NCBI GenBank assembly: GCA_003561815.1 | Contig: PWVP01000205.1 | Span: 1 to 14,099, forward strand | Direction of reading: 5' to 3' | Length of the DNA stretch: 14,099 nt | DNA from: Campylobacterota bacterium | GTDB taxonomy: Bacteria > Campylobacterota > Campylobacteria > Campylobacterales > SZUA-545 | Shown here: positions 1-7,656 of the stretch, one piece after another | Layout of the letters: every line of letters starts with the position of its first letter | Position numbering within the stretch: the first letter of the stretch is position 1 | Notes under the pieces: model-generated | The model's input: the letters and a program-made list of their open reading frames with translations, nothing else | Told to the model about the DNA's origin: nothing | Database searches by the model: none | Position numbers and translations under genes: made by a program

Positions 1-375
1 CCCAGCGTCTCGATCGAGCGCATCAGCCTCTCGAACCTCACCTTTAGCGGTGCGAGCATCGAGCTTGTGCTGGCGCTTAACAACCCCGGCGGCATCGATC
101 TGGGGCTTGAGCAGCTCGAGTATGCGCTGCATCTTGGTGGCGAGCCGATTATGCAGTTTGAGATGCTAGAGCCTAAAACCCTCCCGGCAGGCGACTCCCG
201 GCAGGTCTCGACGACGCTTCATCTCGATCTGCGGACAATGGGTCTAGGGCTCTACCGTCAGCTCAGTAGCGGCGATGTGCAGTTTCGCGTCGCCGGTGCC
301 AACCTGATTCGCCCGCTTCATCCGCTGATGGAGAGCCTCAAGCTCCCCTTTGAGGTGGAAAAAGAGGGGCCTTAG
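1..375 (+). CDS. WHy/LEA14-like domain protein, 5' end outside the window
   Basis: The reading frame is open from base 1 and ends with TAG at 373-375, so only the C-terminal ~124 residues are present and the true start lies upstream. The pattern of a beta-rich module with an NNPGG turn, alternating hydrophobic strands, a 'LPAGDS' turn and a following 'TTLHLDL' strand resembles the WHy domain of LEA type 2 proteins (LEA14-like), which in bacteria are small, usually exported or lipid-anchored proteins of unclear function linked to stress tolerance. The signal peptide or lipobox that would settle localisation is not in the window. The gene converges on the sensor gene on the other strand and their stop codons overlap by four bases, leaving no room for a terminator. 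Family assignment is by pattern only. Confidence 0.6.
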   Translation, partial: PSVSIERISLSNLTFSGASIELVLALNNPGGIDLGLEQLEYALHLGGEPIMQFEMLEPKTLPAGDSRQVSTTLHLDLRTMGLGLYRQLSSGDVQFRVAGANLIRPLHPLMESLKLPFEVEKEGP

Positions 376-1682
376 CGCGCCTCCTCCGGGCGGGTTTCGT
401 TTCTGGCGGCATCCTCCAGGGCATCAAGGGCCGCTTTAAGATCCAGCAGGAGTGTGCGGATGCGCTGCTGCTGCTGATCGCACCCTTCCCCCATGCGCTC
501 CTGATTGAGGCCGCGATCGATCTGCTCTCCGAGCCGTGCCAGCTCATCGCTCATCGCCTGGGAGAACTCATCCAGGCGACTGGAGTGGGCCAGCAGACGA
601 TCCACGCGCCGCACGAAGTGATTGATATGTTCACCCGCCTCGGTTAGCTCCTGCTCCCCCTCGGCCCCAAAGGGGGCGGTCTCTTCGCCCTGCAGTGGAC
701 GGGCACGCAGGGTGCGCGCATGGGCCACAAACGAACGGATATGATCGCGCATCCCCCAGAGCAGATAGAGGGTGTAGAGCACCACCAGCGCCAAAAGCAG
801 GGCGAAGAGGTACTGCACCCGCTCCAGCCAGATGCGATTGGAGGTGGCGTGGTGCGCATAAAAGACCGCCGCCCGCTCAAGCGCCTCAAGCAGCGCTTCG
901 CCCTGTTTGGCCATCTCACCCTGATCGGCAATCAGCGTCCGCCGCCCCTCGACAGCGTTGATCACCGAGTCGCGAAAGCTCTCCCACAGCAGCTGATTAT
1001 CCGAAACCAGCGCGAGGATCGAGCCGTGCAGAAAGCCGTCGTGATTGGCCAGAGAGCCTAGCACACTATCGTAGTTGTTCAGCGCGTTATAAAACTCCTC
1101 GTAGTGCTCCTCCAGAGGGTTGGCCAGATAGGCTGAAGCCATCAATACCACCAGATTGAGCACCCCTGACTGTGCGCGGGTCTCCTGCTGCATCGTGCGG
1201 TTCATCCGGCGCCGCTCGACGATAAAGGCCACCTCCTCTGTCGCCTCCTGAAGCTGTGGCACCATCTGTAAAAAGGTCTCCGTCTCCAGAGCAATCTGTG
1301 CCTGCTGCTCTTTGAGCTGTTTCATCATCGTGCGCAGCTCCCCCCAGGTGCGCTGAGCATCACTAAGCGCGTCGGCCACATCGGTGGTGGGAGGCAGATA
1401 GATCGCCTCGGCCTCATTGCCCCGCATCAGATCGGCCAGATTGGCCTCAAACTGCGCAACCGTCTGCTCCAGATGACCACGATCGCGCAGGGGGTTGTTG
1501 AGCAGGTGGTAGGTCTCTTTGATACTGCGCTGAGAGAGCATCCGCTGTTTGCCAGCGATATTGAGCACCTGTGCGTCGGTTTTGCTCTCTTTGTTCAGCA
1601 GAATCGTCACCACAATCAGCGTGATCGCCACCGCCGTAATGAGAAAAATAATCAATCCTGTTTTTACAATCAGTCGCGTCAC
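372..1682 (-). CDS. PilJ N-terminal-type membrane sensor protein without a chemotaxis output domain
   Basis: 436 residues. A first membrane helix (about 8-30) is followed by a periplasmic region opening with the 'NIAGKQRMLSQR' motif (41-52), the hallmark of the type IV pili methyl-accepting chemotaxis N-terminal domain (PilJ-N). A second helical module runs from about 160 to 280, then a second membrane helix (287-310) and a cytoplasmic tail (311-436) that is charged and predicted coiled coil, with a HAMP-like stretch around 320-365. The tail has no recognisable MCP hairpin, kinase or cyclase domain. Start is GTG (1680-1682) preceded by AGGA; an ATG a few bases upstream is out of frame and hits a stop at once. 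It lies 51 bp downstream of cheV on the same strand, so a role in chemosensory or surface signalling is plausible but inferred. It ends overlapping the convergent WHy gene by four bases. Confidence 0.75.
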   Translation of the reverse strand: MTRLIVKTGLIIFLITAVAITLIVVTILLNKESKTDAQVLNIAGKQRMLSQRSIKETYHLLNNPLRDRGHLEQTVAQFEANLADLMRGNEAEAIYLPPTTDVADALSDAQRTWGELRTMMKQLKEQQAQIALETETFLQMVPQLQEATEEVAFIVERRRMNRTMQQETRAQSGVLNLVVLMASAYLANPLEEHYEEFYNALNNYDSVLGSLANHDGFLHGSILALVSDNQLLWESFRDSVINAVEGRRTLIADQGEMAKQGEALLEALERAAVFYAHHATSNRIWLERVQYLFALLLALVVLYTLYLLWGMRDHIRSFVAHARTLRARPLQGEETAPFGAEGEQELTEAGEHINHFVRRVDRLLAHSSRLDEFSQAMSDELARLGEQIDRGLNQERMGEGCDQQQQRIRTLLLDLKAALDALEDAARNETRPEEAR

Positions 1683-1733
1683 ACTATCATCCTATAATCT
1701 CTAAAAATTTTTGCAATCATACCGCTGCAGGGT

Positions 1734-2636
1734 TTAGGTGCGGATATGGCGAGCGATCACCCCTAAAAAGTGCTCCGGATCGGTCTTGGCGATAAACTCC
1801 ACCGCCCCGAGCGCTTTGACCTTCACCCCGACACCCCGATCGGACATGCTGGTGTTGACCGCCACGGGGATATCCTGCATCTGTTTGCTCTCTTTAATAA
1901 ACTTCAGCACCTGATAGCCATCTTTTCGGGGCATCTCCAGATCGGTAATCACCATCCCGATCTGATCGATCGCCGCCTCATCGAGCCCCTTAAGATGCTC
2001 GATAAGATACTGTCCGTCGTGAAAGATCTCATACTCCAGGCCGCTCTCTTTGAGAATGTCATCCACAATCTGCCGGGCGGTTTTGCTATCCTCGGCAATC
2101 AGCAGCCGCTTGCCGCTCTCGATGGCCGACTGGGGGATGGCGTAGGTGGCGCCGAAGGTGTCAAAAAGCAGCTTCTCCACATCCAGCACCAGCACAATCT
2201 GTTTGCGCCCCTCCTCCATCTCGATCACCGTATCGTAGGTGATGGCATCAAAGAGCCCGTCAGGCTGCTGCAGATCGTCAATCGGGACATTGAAGATATT
2301 GTGAATCCCGCTAATGGGAAAGGCGATGCGGTTTTTGTTGTACTCACACACCAGATACTCGTAGTAGACATTCTCCGCTGCGTCGATGCCGAGCCACTTC
2401 TCCACGCTGATAATGGGAATCACATCCTTCTGATAACGGATAAAGCCGGTTAGAAGGGGGGATTTGATGGTGTTGTTGGCAATCACCTCATACTTTTTAA
2501 AATCATCTATCGATCGGATTTTGGAGATATTGATCCCGTAAAAGTTCTTATCATTCAGCTGAAAAACCGCGATCTGCATAATGTTGTGCAGATGGGTTTT
2601 GCTGGTGGCCTCCATCCGTTTAATCATCTCACTCAT
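1734..2636 (-). CDS. cheV: Chemotaxis coupling protein CheV (CheW-REC fusion)
   Basis: 300 residues in the standard CheV layout. A CheW-like domain (about 18-160, containing 'FYGINISKIRSI') links receptors to the histidine kinase CheA. A response-regulator receiver domain (about 176-297) carries acidic E182/D183, the phospho-accepting D232 in 'VITDLEMP', T262 and K284, all the residues needed for phosphorylation. Known CheV proteins act at the receptor array and are thought to tune or buffer signalling. ATG start at 2634-2636 with a GGAG about nine bases upstream that lies inside the end of glgB; only five bases separate the glgB stop from this start, so the two are probably cotranscribed. 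Campylobacterota usually encode CheV, which fits the presumed host. Sure of the family; which of several CheV paralogues it is cannot be told. Confidence 0.93.
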   Translation of the reverse strand: MSEMIKRMEATSKTHLHNIMQIAVFQLNDKNFYGINISKIRSIDDFKKYEVIANNTIKSPLLTGFIRYQKDVIPIISVEKWLGIDAAENVYYEYLVCEYNKNRIAFPISGIHNIFNVPIDDLQQPDGLFDAITYDTVIEMEEGRKQIVLVLDVEKLLFDTFGATYAIPQSAIESGKRLLIAEDSKTARQIVDDILKESGLEYEIFHDGQYLIEHLKGLDEAAIDQIGMVITDLEMPRKDGYQVLKFIKESKQMQDIPVAVNTSMSDRGVGVKVKALGAVEFIAKTDPEHFLGVIARHIRT

Positions 2637-2641
2637 CGATA

Positions 2642-4546
2642 CTACTCCGGTTTAAAAATCAGAACCGCCAGCGGCGGCAGGGTGATCTCAATCGAATCGG
2701 CACAGCCGTGGGCGGGCACCCCCTGGCTCTCGACCCCGCCAAAGTTGCCCTGATTGGAGCCGCCATAGTGCGCGGCGTCGCTATTAAACAGCTCCTGATA
2801 GAACCCCGCCTGCGCCACCCCTATGCGGTAGCCGCCCACCACCTGCGGCGTGAAGTTGCACACCACCAAAAGCCGCTGATGCTCCCCTGATCGCCAGAAG
2901 GCGAGCACGCTGTTTTGTGCATCGCTATCGACCACCCACTCAAAGCCATCGCGATCAAAATCCCGCGCATACAGGGGCGGCTCCTGACGATACAGACGGT
3001 TCAGATCAGCCATACAGGCGCTCAGCTGCCGATGCAGCGGGTATTGTAGCAGATGCCAATCAAGACTCTGTTGGTAGTTCCACTCCGCATACTGCCCAAA
3101 CTCCACCCCCATAAAGAGCAGCTTCTTGCCCGGATGGGCAAACATATAGCCAAAGAGAAGCCGCAGATTGGCAAAGCGCTGCCACTCATCGCCGGGCATC
3201 TTGCCCATGAGGCTCCCTTTCATATGCACCACCTCATCGTGACTCAAAGAGAGCAGAAAGTTTTCATCAAAGGCGTACCAGATACTAAAGGTGATCTGAT
3301 CATGGTGATAGGCACGGTAGAGGGGGTCGCGGGCGAGGTATTTAAGCGTATCGTGCATCCAGCCCATGTTCCATTTGAGCCCAAAGCCCAGACCACCCGT
3401 ATCGGTCGGGCGGGTCACCATCGGCCAGGCGGTGGACTCCTCGGCAATCATCACCACATCATCAAACCGCCCGTAGGCCACCGCATTGAGCGTCTGCAGA
3501 AACTCCACCGCCTCCAGATTCTCCCGCCCGCCGTGGGGGTTGGCGATCCACTCACCCTCCTGGCGCGCATAGTCCAGATAGAGCATGCTGGCCACCGCAT
3601 CGACCCGGATGCCGTCGATATGAAACTGCTCCAGCCAGTAGAGCGCGGAGCTGATCAAAAACGCCTTGACCTCATGGCGCCCGAGATTAAAGATCGCACT
3701 GCCCCACTCGGGGTGAAACCCCTGACGGGGATCGGTGTGCTCATAGAGGTTGGTGCCATCAAAACGGGCCAGGCCGTGCGGATCCACCGCAAAGTGCGAG
3801 GGCACCCAATCGATAATCCCCCCGATATCCGCCTGATGGAGCCGATCGACCAGATAGCGAAAATCATCGGGGGTACCAAAACGGGCCGTGGGGGCAAAAT
3901 AACCGATACACTGATATCCCCACGAGCCGTCATAGGGGTGCTCGGTGGGTGGCAGCAGCTCCACATGGGTAAAGCCCATCTCATGGAGGTAGTCTGGAAG
4001 CTGCTCGGCCAACTCACGGTAGGTGAGCGGACGGTGCTCATCGGCATTGAAGCGCCAGGAGCCCAGATGCAGCTCGTAGATACTCATGGGCGCACCTAGC
4101 GCGTTTTTGCTGCCGCGACGCTTCATCCACCCCTCATCGGCCCAGCGATACTCGCTTTTATAGACCCGTGACGCGGATCGGGGGGGCACCTCCCAGTAGG
4201 TGGCCACCGGATCGCTCTTTTCGACCCGGTGCCCCTCGGCGTCGATCAGGGCGTACTTATAGCTCTGCCCCACAGCCGCCTGGGGGATAAACACCTCCCA
4301 AACACCGGTGCCATCCTCGCGCCGCTTCATCGGGTGATCTTCAAAGCGGTAGTGGTTAAAATCCCCCACCACGCTCACCGCCTGCGCATGGGGCGCCCAG
4401 AGGGCGAAGTAAACCCCCTCGACGCCATCGACCAAAAGCGCGTGCGCCCCGAGTCTCTCCGATAGCCGGTAGTGTGATCCCTCTTTAAAATAGTAGCTAT
4501 CGCTCTCCTGCCAGAGCGAAAAGTCGTATCGTGGTGCGGTGCTCAT
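2642..4546 (-). CDS. glgB: 1,4-alpha-glucan branching enzyme
   Basis: 634 residues from the chosen start. GlgB cuts alpha-1,4 glucan chains and rejoins them as alpha-1,6 branches during glycogen synthesis in the cytoplasm. An N-terminal CBM48 beta-sandwich ('FALWAPHAQAVSVVGDFN') precedes the GH13 barrel. The nucleophile D316 lies in 'DGIRVDAVASMLYLDY', the acid/base is in the E369/E370 pair of 'IAEEST', and H436/D437 lie in 'LSHDEVVHMKGSL'. A C-terminal alpha-amylase beta domain closes the protein. The length matches the shorter GlgB form lacking the extra N1 domain. The frame continues upstream to 4588, but the start at 4546 is preferred: AAGGGGG sits just before it and the consensus -10 box at 4575-4580 places the transcript start downstream of the longer start. 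No other glg gene is visible; cheV follows after five bases. Confidence 0.95.
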   Translation of the reverse strand: MSTAPRYDFSLWQESDSYYFKEGSHYRLSERLGAHALLVDGVEGVYFALWAPHAQAVSVVGDFNHYRFEDHPMKRREDGTGVWEVFIPQAAVGQSYKYALIDAEGHRVEKSDPVATYWEVPPRSASRVYKSEYRWADEGWMKRRGSKNALGAPMSIYELHLGSWRFNADEHRPLTYRELAEQLPDYLHEMGFTHVELLPPTEHPYDGSWGYQCIGYFAPTARFGTPDDFRYLVDRLHQADIGGIIDWVPSHFAVDPHGLARFDGTNLYEHTDPRQGFHPEWGSAIFNLGRHEVKAFLISSALYWLEQFHIDGIRVDAVASMLYLDYARQEGEWIANPHGGRENLEAVEFLQTLNAVAYGRFDDVVMIAEESTAWPMVTRPTDTGGLGFGLKWNMGWMHDTLKYLARDPLYRAYHHDQITFSIWYAFDENFLLSLSHDEVVHMKGSLMGKMPGDEWQRFANLRLLFGYMFAHPGKKLLFMGVEFGQYAEWNYQQSLDWHLLQYPLHRQLSACMADLNRLYRQEPPLYARDFDRDGFEWVVDSDAQNSVLAFWRSGEHQRLLVVCNFTPQVVGGYRIGVAQAGFYQELFNSDAAHYGGSNQGNFGGVESQGVPAHGCADSIEITLPPLAVLIFKPE

Positions 4547-4574
4547 AGGCCCCCTTTGGCTTGGGTGTGGGATC

Positions 4575-4580
4575 ATTATA
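4575..4580 (-). promoter_or_regulatory. Promoter -10 box of the glgB-cheV-sensor run
   Basis: On the minus strand this is a perfect TATAAT preceded by GC. A start point about seven bases downstream (near 4568) would give a leader of roughly 22 bases before the glgB ATG at 4546. No convincing -35 hexamer is seen 16-18 bases upstream, where the inverted repeat lies; weak -35 elements are usual in Campylobacterota. The -10 box and leader resemble those of gpsA and phnA. Confidence 0.6.
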
Positions 4581-4584
4581 GCAT

Positions 4585-4615
4585 CCAAAGGCGGCTTTTT
4601 AAAAACGCGCTTTGG
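4585..4615. repeat. Inverted repeat in the glgB/ctpA divergent promoter region
   Basis: CCAAAG at 4585-4590 pairs with CTTTGG at 4610-4615. The inner part contains a run of T followed by a run of A, itself self-complementary around 4595-4606, with imperfect GC pairing between. It overlaps the expected -35 region of the glgB promoter and lies about 35 bp upstream of the ctpA -10 box. It could be an operator, a cruciform-prone site, or a degenerate relative of the hairpin elements near proA, which also carry CTTTGGCG. Confidence 0.45.
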
Positions 4616-4649
4616 CGGGCTGTTATGCTGGATTTTAGAGCCGCTTGAG

Positions 4650-4655
4650 TATAAT
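4650..4655 (+). promoter_or_regulatory. Promoter -10 box of the ctpA-pur operon
   Basis: Perfect TATAAT in the context GAG-TATAAT-AGG. Transcription would start near 4662, leaving about 37 bases before the ctpA ATG at 4699. This excludes the longer open frame beginning at 4645 as the protein start. No clear -35 hexamer is visible. Confidence 0.6.
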
Positions 4656-4698
4656 AGGCCGATTTAAAATGACCGAATATTGGAGTCTGGGAGTCTGT

Positions 4699-6000
4699 AT
4701 GAAAAAACGATCGCTGGTGATGGCTGGGTTTGTGGCGGCACTGAGCGCCTCGATCCTGCTTTTTGGAACCCTCGAAGCGCAAGCAAGCAGCAATGAATCG
4801 GATCGTCTCAACGCCTTTTCAAAATTCACAAAAGTGGTCAATACTATTGAGCGCTACTATGTCGATGAGGTGAGCATCGATGAGATCATGACCAAAGCGC
4901 TCAACGGCCTGCTGAGCAACCTGGACGCCCACTCGGGCTACCTCGAAGCGCAGCAGTTTGAGGAGATGAACATCAAAACCCGCGGCGAGTTTGGCGGTCT
5001 GGGGATTACGGTCGGGGTGCGCGATGGCGCTTTGACCGTGATTGCCCCCATGGAGGGGACACCGGCGGATAAAGCGGGGCTGGAAGCGGGGGATATTATC
5101 CTCAAAATCGACGAGAAGGCGACACTGAGCATGGGGATCGATGAGGCGGTCAACCTGATGCGCGGTGAGCCGGGCAGCTCGGTGCGCCTGACCATCGTGC
5201 GCAAAACCCGTGAGCGCCCCTTCGAGGTGGCGATCGTGCGCGATATCATCCAGGTGCAGTCGGTCTATGCGAAAACCTACCGCGACGATGTGCTCTATCT
5301 GCGGGTGACCAACTTCGATAAAAATGTAGCCGATAATCTCAAAAAATATATCAACGAGCACCGTGGCCACACAAAAGGGATCGTTCTAGATCTGCGCAAC
5401 AACCCCGGCGGCCTGCTCGATCAGGCGATCGCCACCACGGATCTCTTTATCGATCGCGGCGAGATTGTCTCCCAGAAGGGGCGGGTGGCCAACGAAAACC
5501 GTACCTTCCGCGCCAGTCGTCAAGGGAGCATTCTCGATATTCCGATCGTGGTGCTGGTTAACGGCGGCAGCGCCAGCGCGAGCGAGATTGTCAGTGGCAG
5601 TCTTCAGGATCATAAACGCGCCGTCGTGGTGGGTGAGGAGACCTTCGGCAAAGGGAGCGTGCAGGTGATCTTGCCCCTGGATGGTCCCGATAGCGATGCG
5701 ATCCGCCTCACCATCGCCCGCTACTATCTGCCCAGCGGTCGCACTATCCAGGATACCGGCGTGACGCCCGATGTGAAGATCGGACGGGCCAAGGTCAAGG
5801 AGATCGATGATGAGTTTGCTATCCGGGAGGCGCAGCTTCGCGATCAGCTTGAGGCGGAGCTGCGCGCAGCCAACGGCGAAGAGGAGCCCGAAGAGAGCAA
5901 GCGCGATCCCAACATCATCACCGATGAGGAGCTGCGGGAGGATTTCCAGCTGCGAAGCGCGCTGGGGATTCTGCGCGGCCTGATTGTCTCTAGGCACTAA
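4699..6000 (+). CDS. ctpA: Carboxyl-terminal processing protease (S41 family), exported
   Basis: 433 residues. A signal peptide (1-29; basic MKKR, hydrophobic core, AQA before the likely cut) sends it to the periplasm. An S41 N-terminal helical segment (about 35-90) is followed by a PDZ domain (about 97-175, 'GGLGITVGV'), which binds substrate C-termini, and then the protease core. The Ser-Lys dyad is S293 in 'GGSASASEI' and K318 in 'TFGKGSVQ', 25 residues apart as in E. coli Prc and cyanobacterial CtpA, with Q322 four residues after the Lys. Start chosen at ATG 4699 because GGGAG lies five bases upstream and the signal peptide begins there; the frame continues upstream to 4645, before the predicted transcript start. 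The charged tail (about 365-415, Glu-rich) may mediate partner binding. purC follows after 26 bp, an order I recall from other Campylobacterota. Confidence 0.93.
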   Translation: MKKRSLVMAGFVAALSASILLFGTLEAQASSNESDRLNAFSKFTKVVNTIERYYVDEVSIDEIMTKALNGLLSNLDAHSGYLEAQQFEEMNIKTRGEFGGLGITVGVRDGALTVIAPMEGTPADKAGLEAGDIILKIDEKATLSMGIDEAVNLMRGEPGSSVRLTIVRKTRERPFEVAIVRDIIQVQSVYAKTYRDDVLYLRVTNFDKNVADNLKKYINEHRGHTKGIVLDLRNNPGGLLDQAIATTDLFIDRGEIVSQKGRVANENRTFRASRQGSILDIPIVVLVNGGSASASEIVSGSLQDHKRAVVVGEETFGKGSVQVILPLDGPDSDAIRLTIARYYLPSGRTIQDTGVTPDVKIGRAKVKEIDDEFAIREAQLRDQLEAELRAANGEEEPEESKRDPNIITDEELREDFQLRSALGILRGLIVSRH

Positions 6001-6026
6001 ATCTATCTTAAAGAAACGGGGAGTCT

Positions 6027-6743
6027 ATGAACAAAGGCGAACTACTTTACGAAGGTAAAGCGAAGCGGCTTTACACCAGCGATAAAAAAGAGGAGCTGAT
6101 TGCGGAGTTTAAAGACGACCTCACCGCTTTCAACGCCCAGAAGAAGTCCCAGGAGGTGGGCAAAGGGGGGCTTAACTGCCTGATTAGCACCCACCTCTTT
6201 GGTCTGCTCGAGAAGGCGGGGATTAAGACCCACCTGATTGAGAAGATCGATGAGACCCATCAGCGGGTCAAGCGGGTTGAGATTATCCCCATCGAGGTGA
6301 TTGTGCGCAACATCGCCACCGGAAGCCTCAGTCGCCGCCTGGGTATCCAGGATGGCCTGGTGCTCCCCTTTACGCTGGTGGAGTTTTGTTATAAAAGCGA
6401 CGAGCTGGACGATCCCATCATCTGCGATCAGCACGGACTCATCATGAAGCTGGCCACCCAGAACGAGATGGACACCCTCAAGGCGCTCGCACGGGAGATA
6501 AACGAGGTGCTGCGCCCCTTCTTCGCCCAGCGTCGGCTTAACCTGGTGGACTTCAAAGTCGAGTTTGGCCGGGGTGAAAACGGTGAGATTCTTCTGGCCG
6601 ATGAGATTAGTCCCGATAGCTGCCGCTTTTGGGATATGGACTCGGGCGAAAAGCTCGATAAAGACCGCTTCCGTCAGGATCTCGGCGGCGTCAAGGTGGC
6701 CTATGAGGAGGTGCTCAAACGCATCGAAGGGGCGATTCTGTGA
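6027..6743 (+). CDS. purC: Phosphoribosylaminoimidazole-succinocarboxamide synthase (SAICAR synthetase)
   Basis: 238 residues, the normal length for bacterial PurC. It ligates aspartate to CAIR using ATP, giving SAICAR in purine synthesis. Family motifs are all present: 'LLYEGKAKRLY' (6-16), 'DDLTAFNAQKK' (30-40), 'VIVRNIATGSLSRR' (91-104), 'LVDFKVEFGR' (173-182) and 'LADEISPDSCRFWD' (190-203). ATG at 6027 is preceded by GGGGAG with the same 'gagtct' spacing style as ctpA. The TGA stop overlaps the GTG start of purS in GTGA, so the two are probably translationally coupled. Confidence 0.97.
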   Translation: MNKGELLYEGKAKRLYTSDKKEELIAEFKDDLTAFNAQKKSQEVGKGGLNCLISTHLFGLLEKAGIKTHLIEKIDETHQRVKRVEIIPIEVIVRNIATGSLSRRLGIQDGLVLPFTLVEFCYKSDELDDPIICDQHGLIMKLATQNEMDTLKALAREINEVLRPFFAQRRLNLVDFKVEFGRGENGEILLADEISPDSCRFWDMDSGEKLDKDRFRQDLGGVKVAYEEVLKRIEGAIL

Positions 6744-6982
6744 AGGTCACGCTCAATGTCTTTTTAAAAGAGGGGATCTTAGACCCCCAGGGAAAAGCCA
6801 CCGCCCACGCACTGGAGGTGATGGGTTTTGAAGGGGTAAACGGTGTGCGCATCGGCAAACAGATCGTGCTCGATCTCGCCTGCAGCGATGAGGTGAGTGC
6901 CCGCGCCGAGGCGGAGAAGATGGCCTCTGATCTACTGGTCAATGGCGTTATCGAGGAGTACACCATCGAGGTGGCGGCCTAA
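6740..6982 (+). CDS. purS: Phosphoribosylformylglycinamidine synthase subunit PurS
   Basis: 80 residues. PurS is the small structural subunit that bridges PurL and PurQ in the three-part FGAM synthase used outside the gamma-proteobacteria. The beta-alpha-beta fold is readable: 'VTLNVFLKEGILDPQG' opening, a conserved 'ALEVMGFEGVNGVRIGK' middle and a final strand 'YTIEVAA'. The start is GTG, overlapping the purC stop by four bases, and the stop TAA shares its last base with the purQ ATG. purL is not in the window; in many Campylobacterota it is unlinked. Confidence 0.95.
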   Translation: MKVTLNVFLKEGILDPQGKATAHALEVMGFEGVNGVRIGKQIVLDLACSDEVSARAEAEKMASDLLVNGVIEEYTIEVAA

Positions 6983-7656
6983 TGCGCGTCGCGGTACTGC
7001 ACTTTCTGGGGACCAACTGCGAACGGGACACCCACTACGCCCTTCAAAAGGCGGGCGCTAAGGTTCAGATGCTGGCCCACACCGAAGCGCAGCTACCTCA
7101 AAAGTGCGATCTGGTGGTGATTCCCGGCGGCTTTAGCTACGGTGACTACCTGCGCTGCGGCGCCATCGCCCGGGTAGCGCCCATCATGGAGGCGGTGAGC
7201 CGCTTTGCCGATCAGGGTGGACGGGTACTGGGCATCTGTAACGGCTTTCAGATCCTGCTGGAGGCCGGGCTGCTTCCTGGAGCGATGCGTCGTAATGCCA
7301 ATCTCCACTTTATCAGCCGCTATCAGCCGATGCGGGTAGTCTCAAACGATAACCGCTTTTTAGGCAAGCTTGATGAGGGGCAGATTCTCACTGTTCCACT
7401 CGCCCACGCCGAGGGGAACTACTACATCGATGAGCCCGGCTACAAAGCGCTACAGCAAAACAACCAGATTCTACTCACCTACTGTGACGCCACCGGCGCA
7501 CCGATGGGGGTCAATGGCGCCGTGGGCGATATCGCCGGTATCCGAAACGAAGCGGGCAATGTCTTTGGCCTGATGCCCCACCCCGAGCGGGCTGTGGATG
7601 CCATCACCGGCTCAACCGATGGGCTGACGCTTCTTAAAAGCGTGCTGGAGGGGTGA
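6982..7656 (+). CDS. purQ: Phosphoribosylformylglycinamidine synthase glutaminase subunit PurQ
   Basis: 224 residues. This class I glutamine amidotransferase releases ammonia from glutamine and passes it to PurL for FGAM synthesis. The catalytic triad is visible: nucleophile C86 in 'VLGICNGFQIL', H200 and E202 in 'GLMPHPERAVD'. The N-terminal 'AVLHFLGTNCERDT' and 'VVIPGGFSYGDYLRCG' motifs are typical PurQ signatures. ATG 6982 overlaps the purS stop by one base. The end of the gene supplies the GGAGG that probably serves the next gene. Confidence 0.97.
   Translation: MRVAVLHFLGTNCERDTHYALQKAGAKVQMLAHTEAQLPQKCDLVVIPGGFSYGDYLRCGAIARVAPIMEAVSRFADQGGRVLGICNGFQILLEAGLLPGAMRRNANLHFISRYQPMRVVSNDNRFLGKLDEGQILTVPLAHAEGNYYIDEPGYKALQQNNQILLTYCDATGAPMGVNGAVGDIAGIRNEAGNVFGLMPHPERAVDAITGSTDGLTLLKSVLEG

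Noticed and set aside
1694..1699. TATAAT on the plus strand upstream of cheV's end
   Set aside because: It points into the antisense of cheV with no plus-strand gene downstream; likely chance in a short A/T-rich spacer.
1770..2453. 227-codon plus-strand frame opposite cheV
   Set aside because: Antisense to a clear CheW-REC protein; composition is His/Leu/Asp-rich shadow sequence with no recognisable domain.
3053..4099. Long plus-strand open frame (348 codons) opposite glgB
   Set aside because: It lies fully antisense to a branching enzyme with intact catalytic motifs, and its translation shows no family pattern; it is a by-product of GC-rich codon use.
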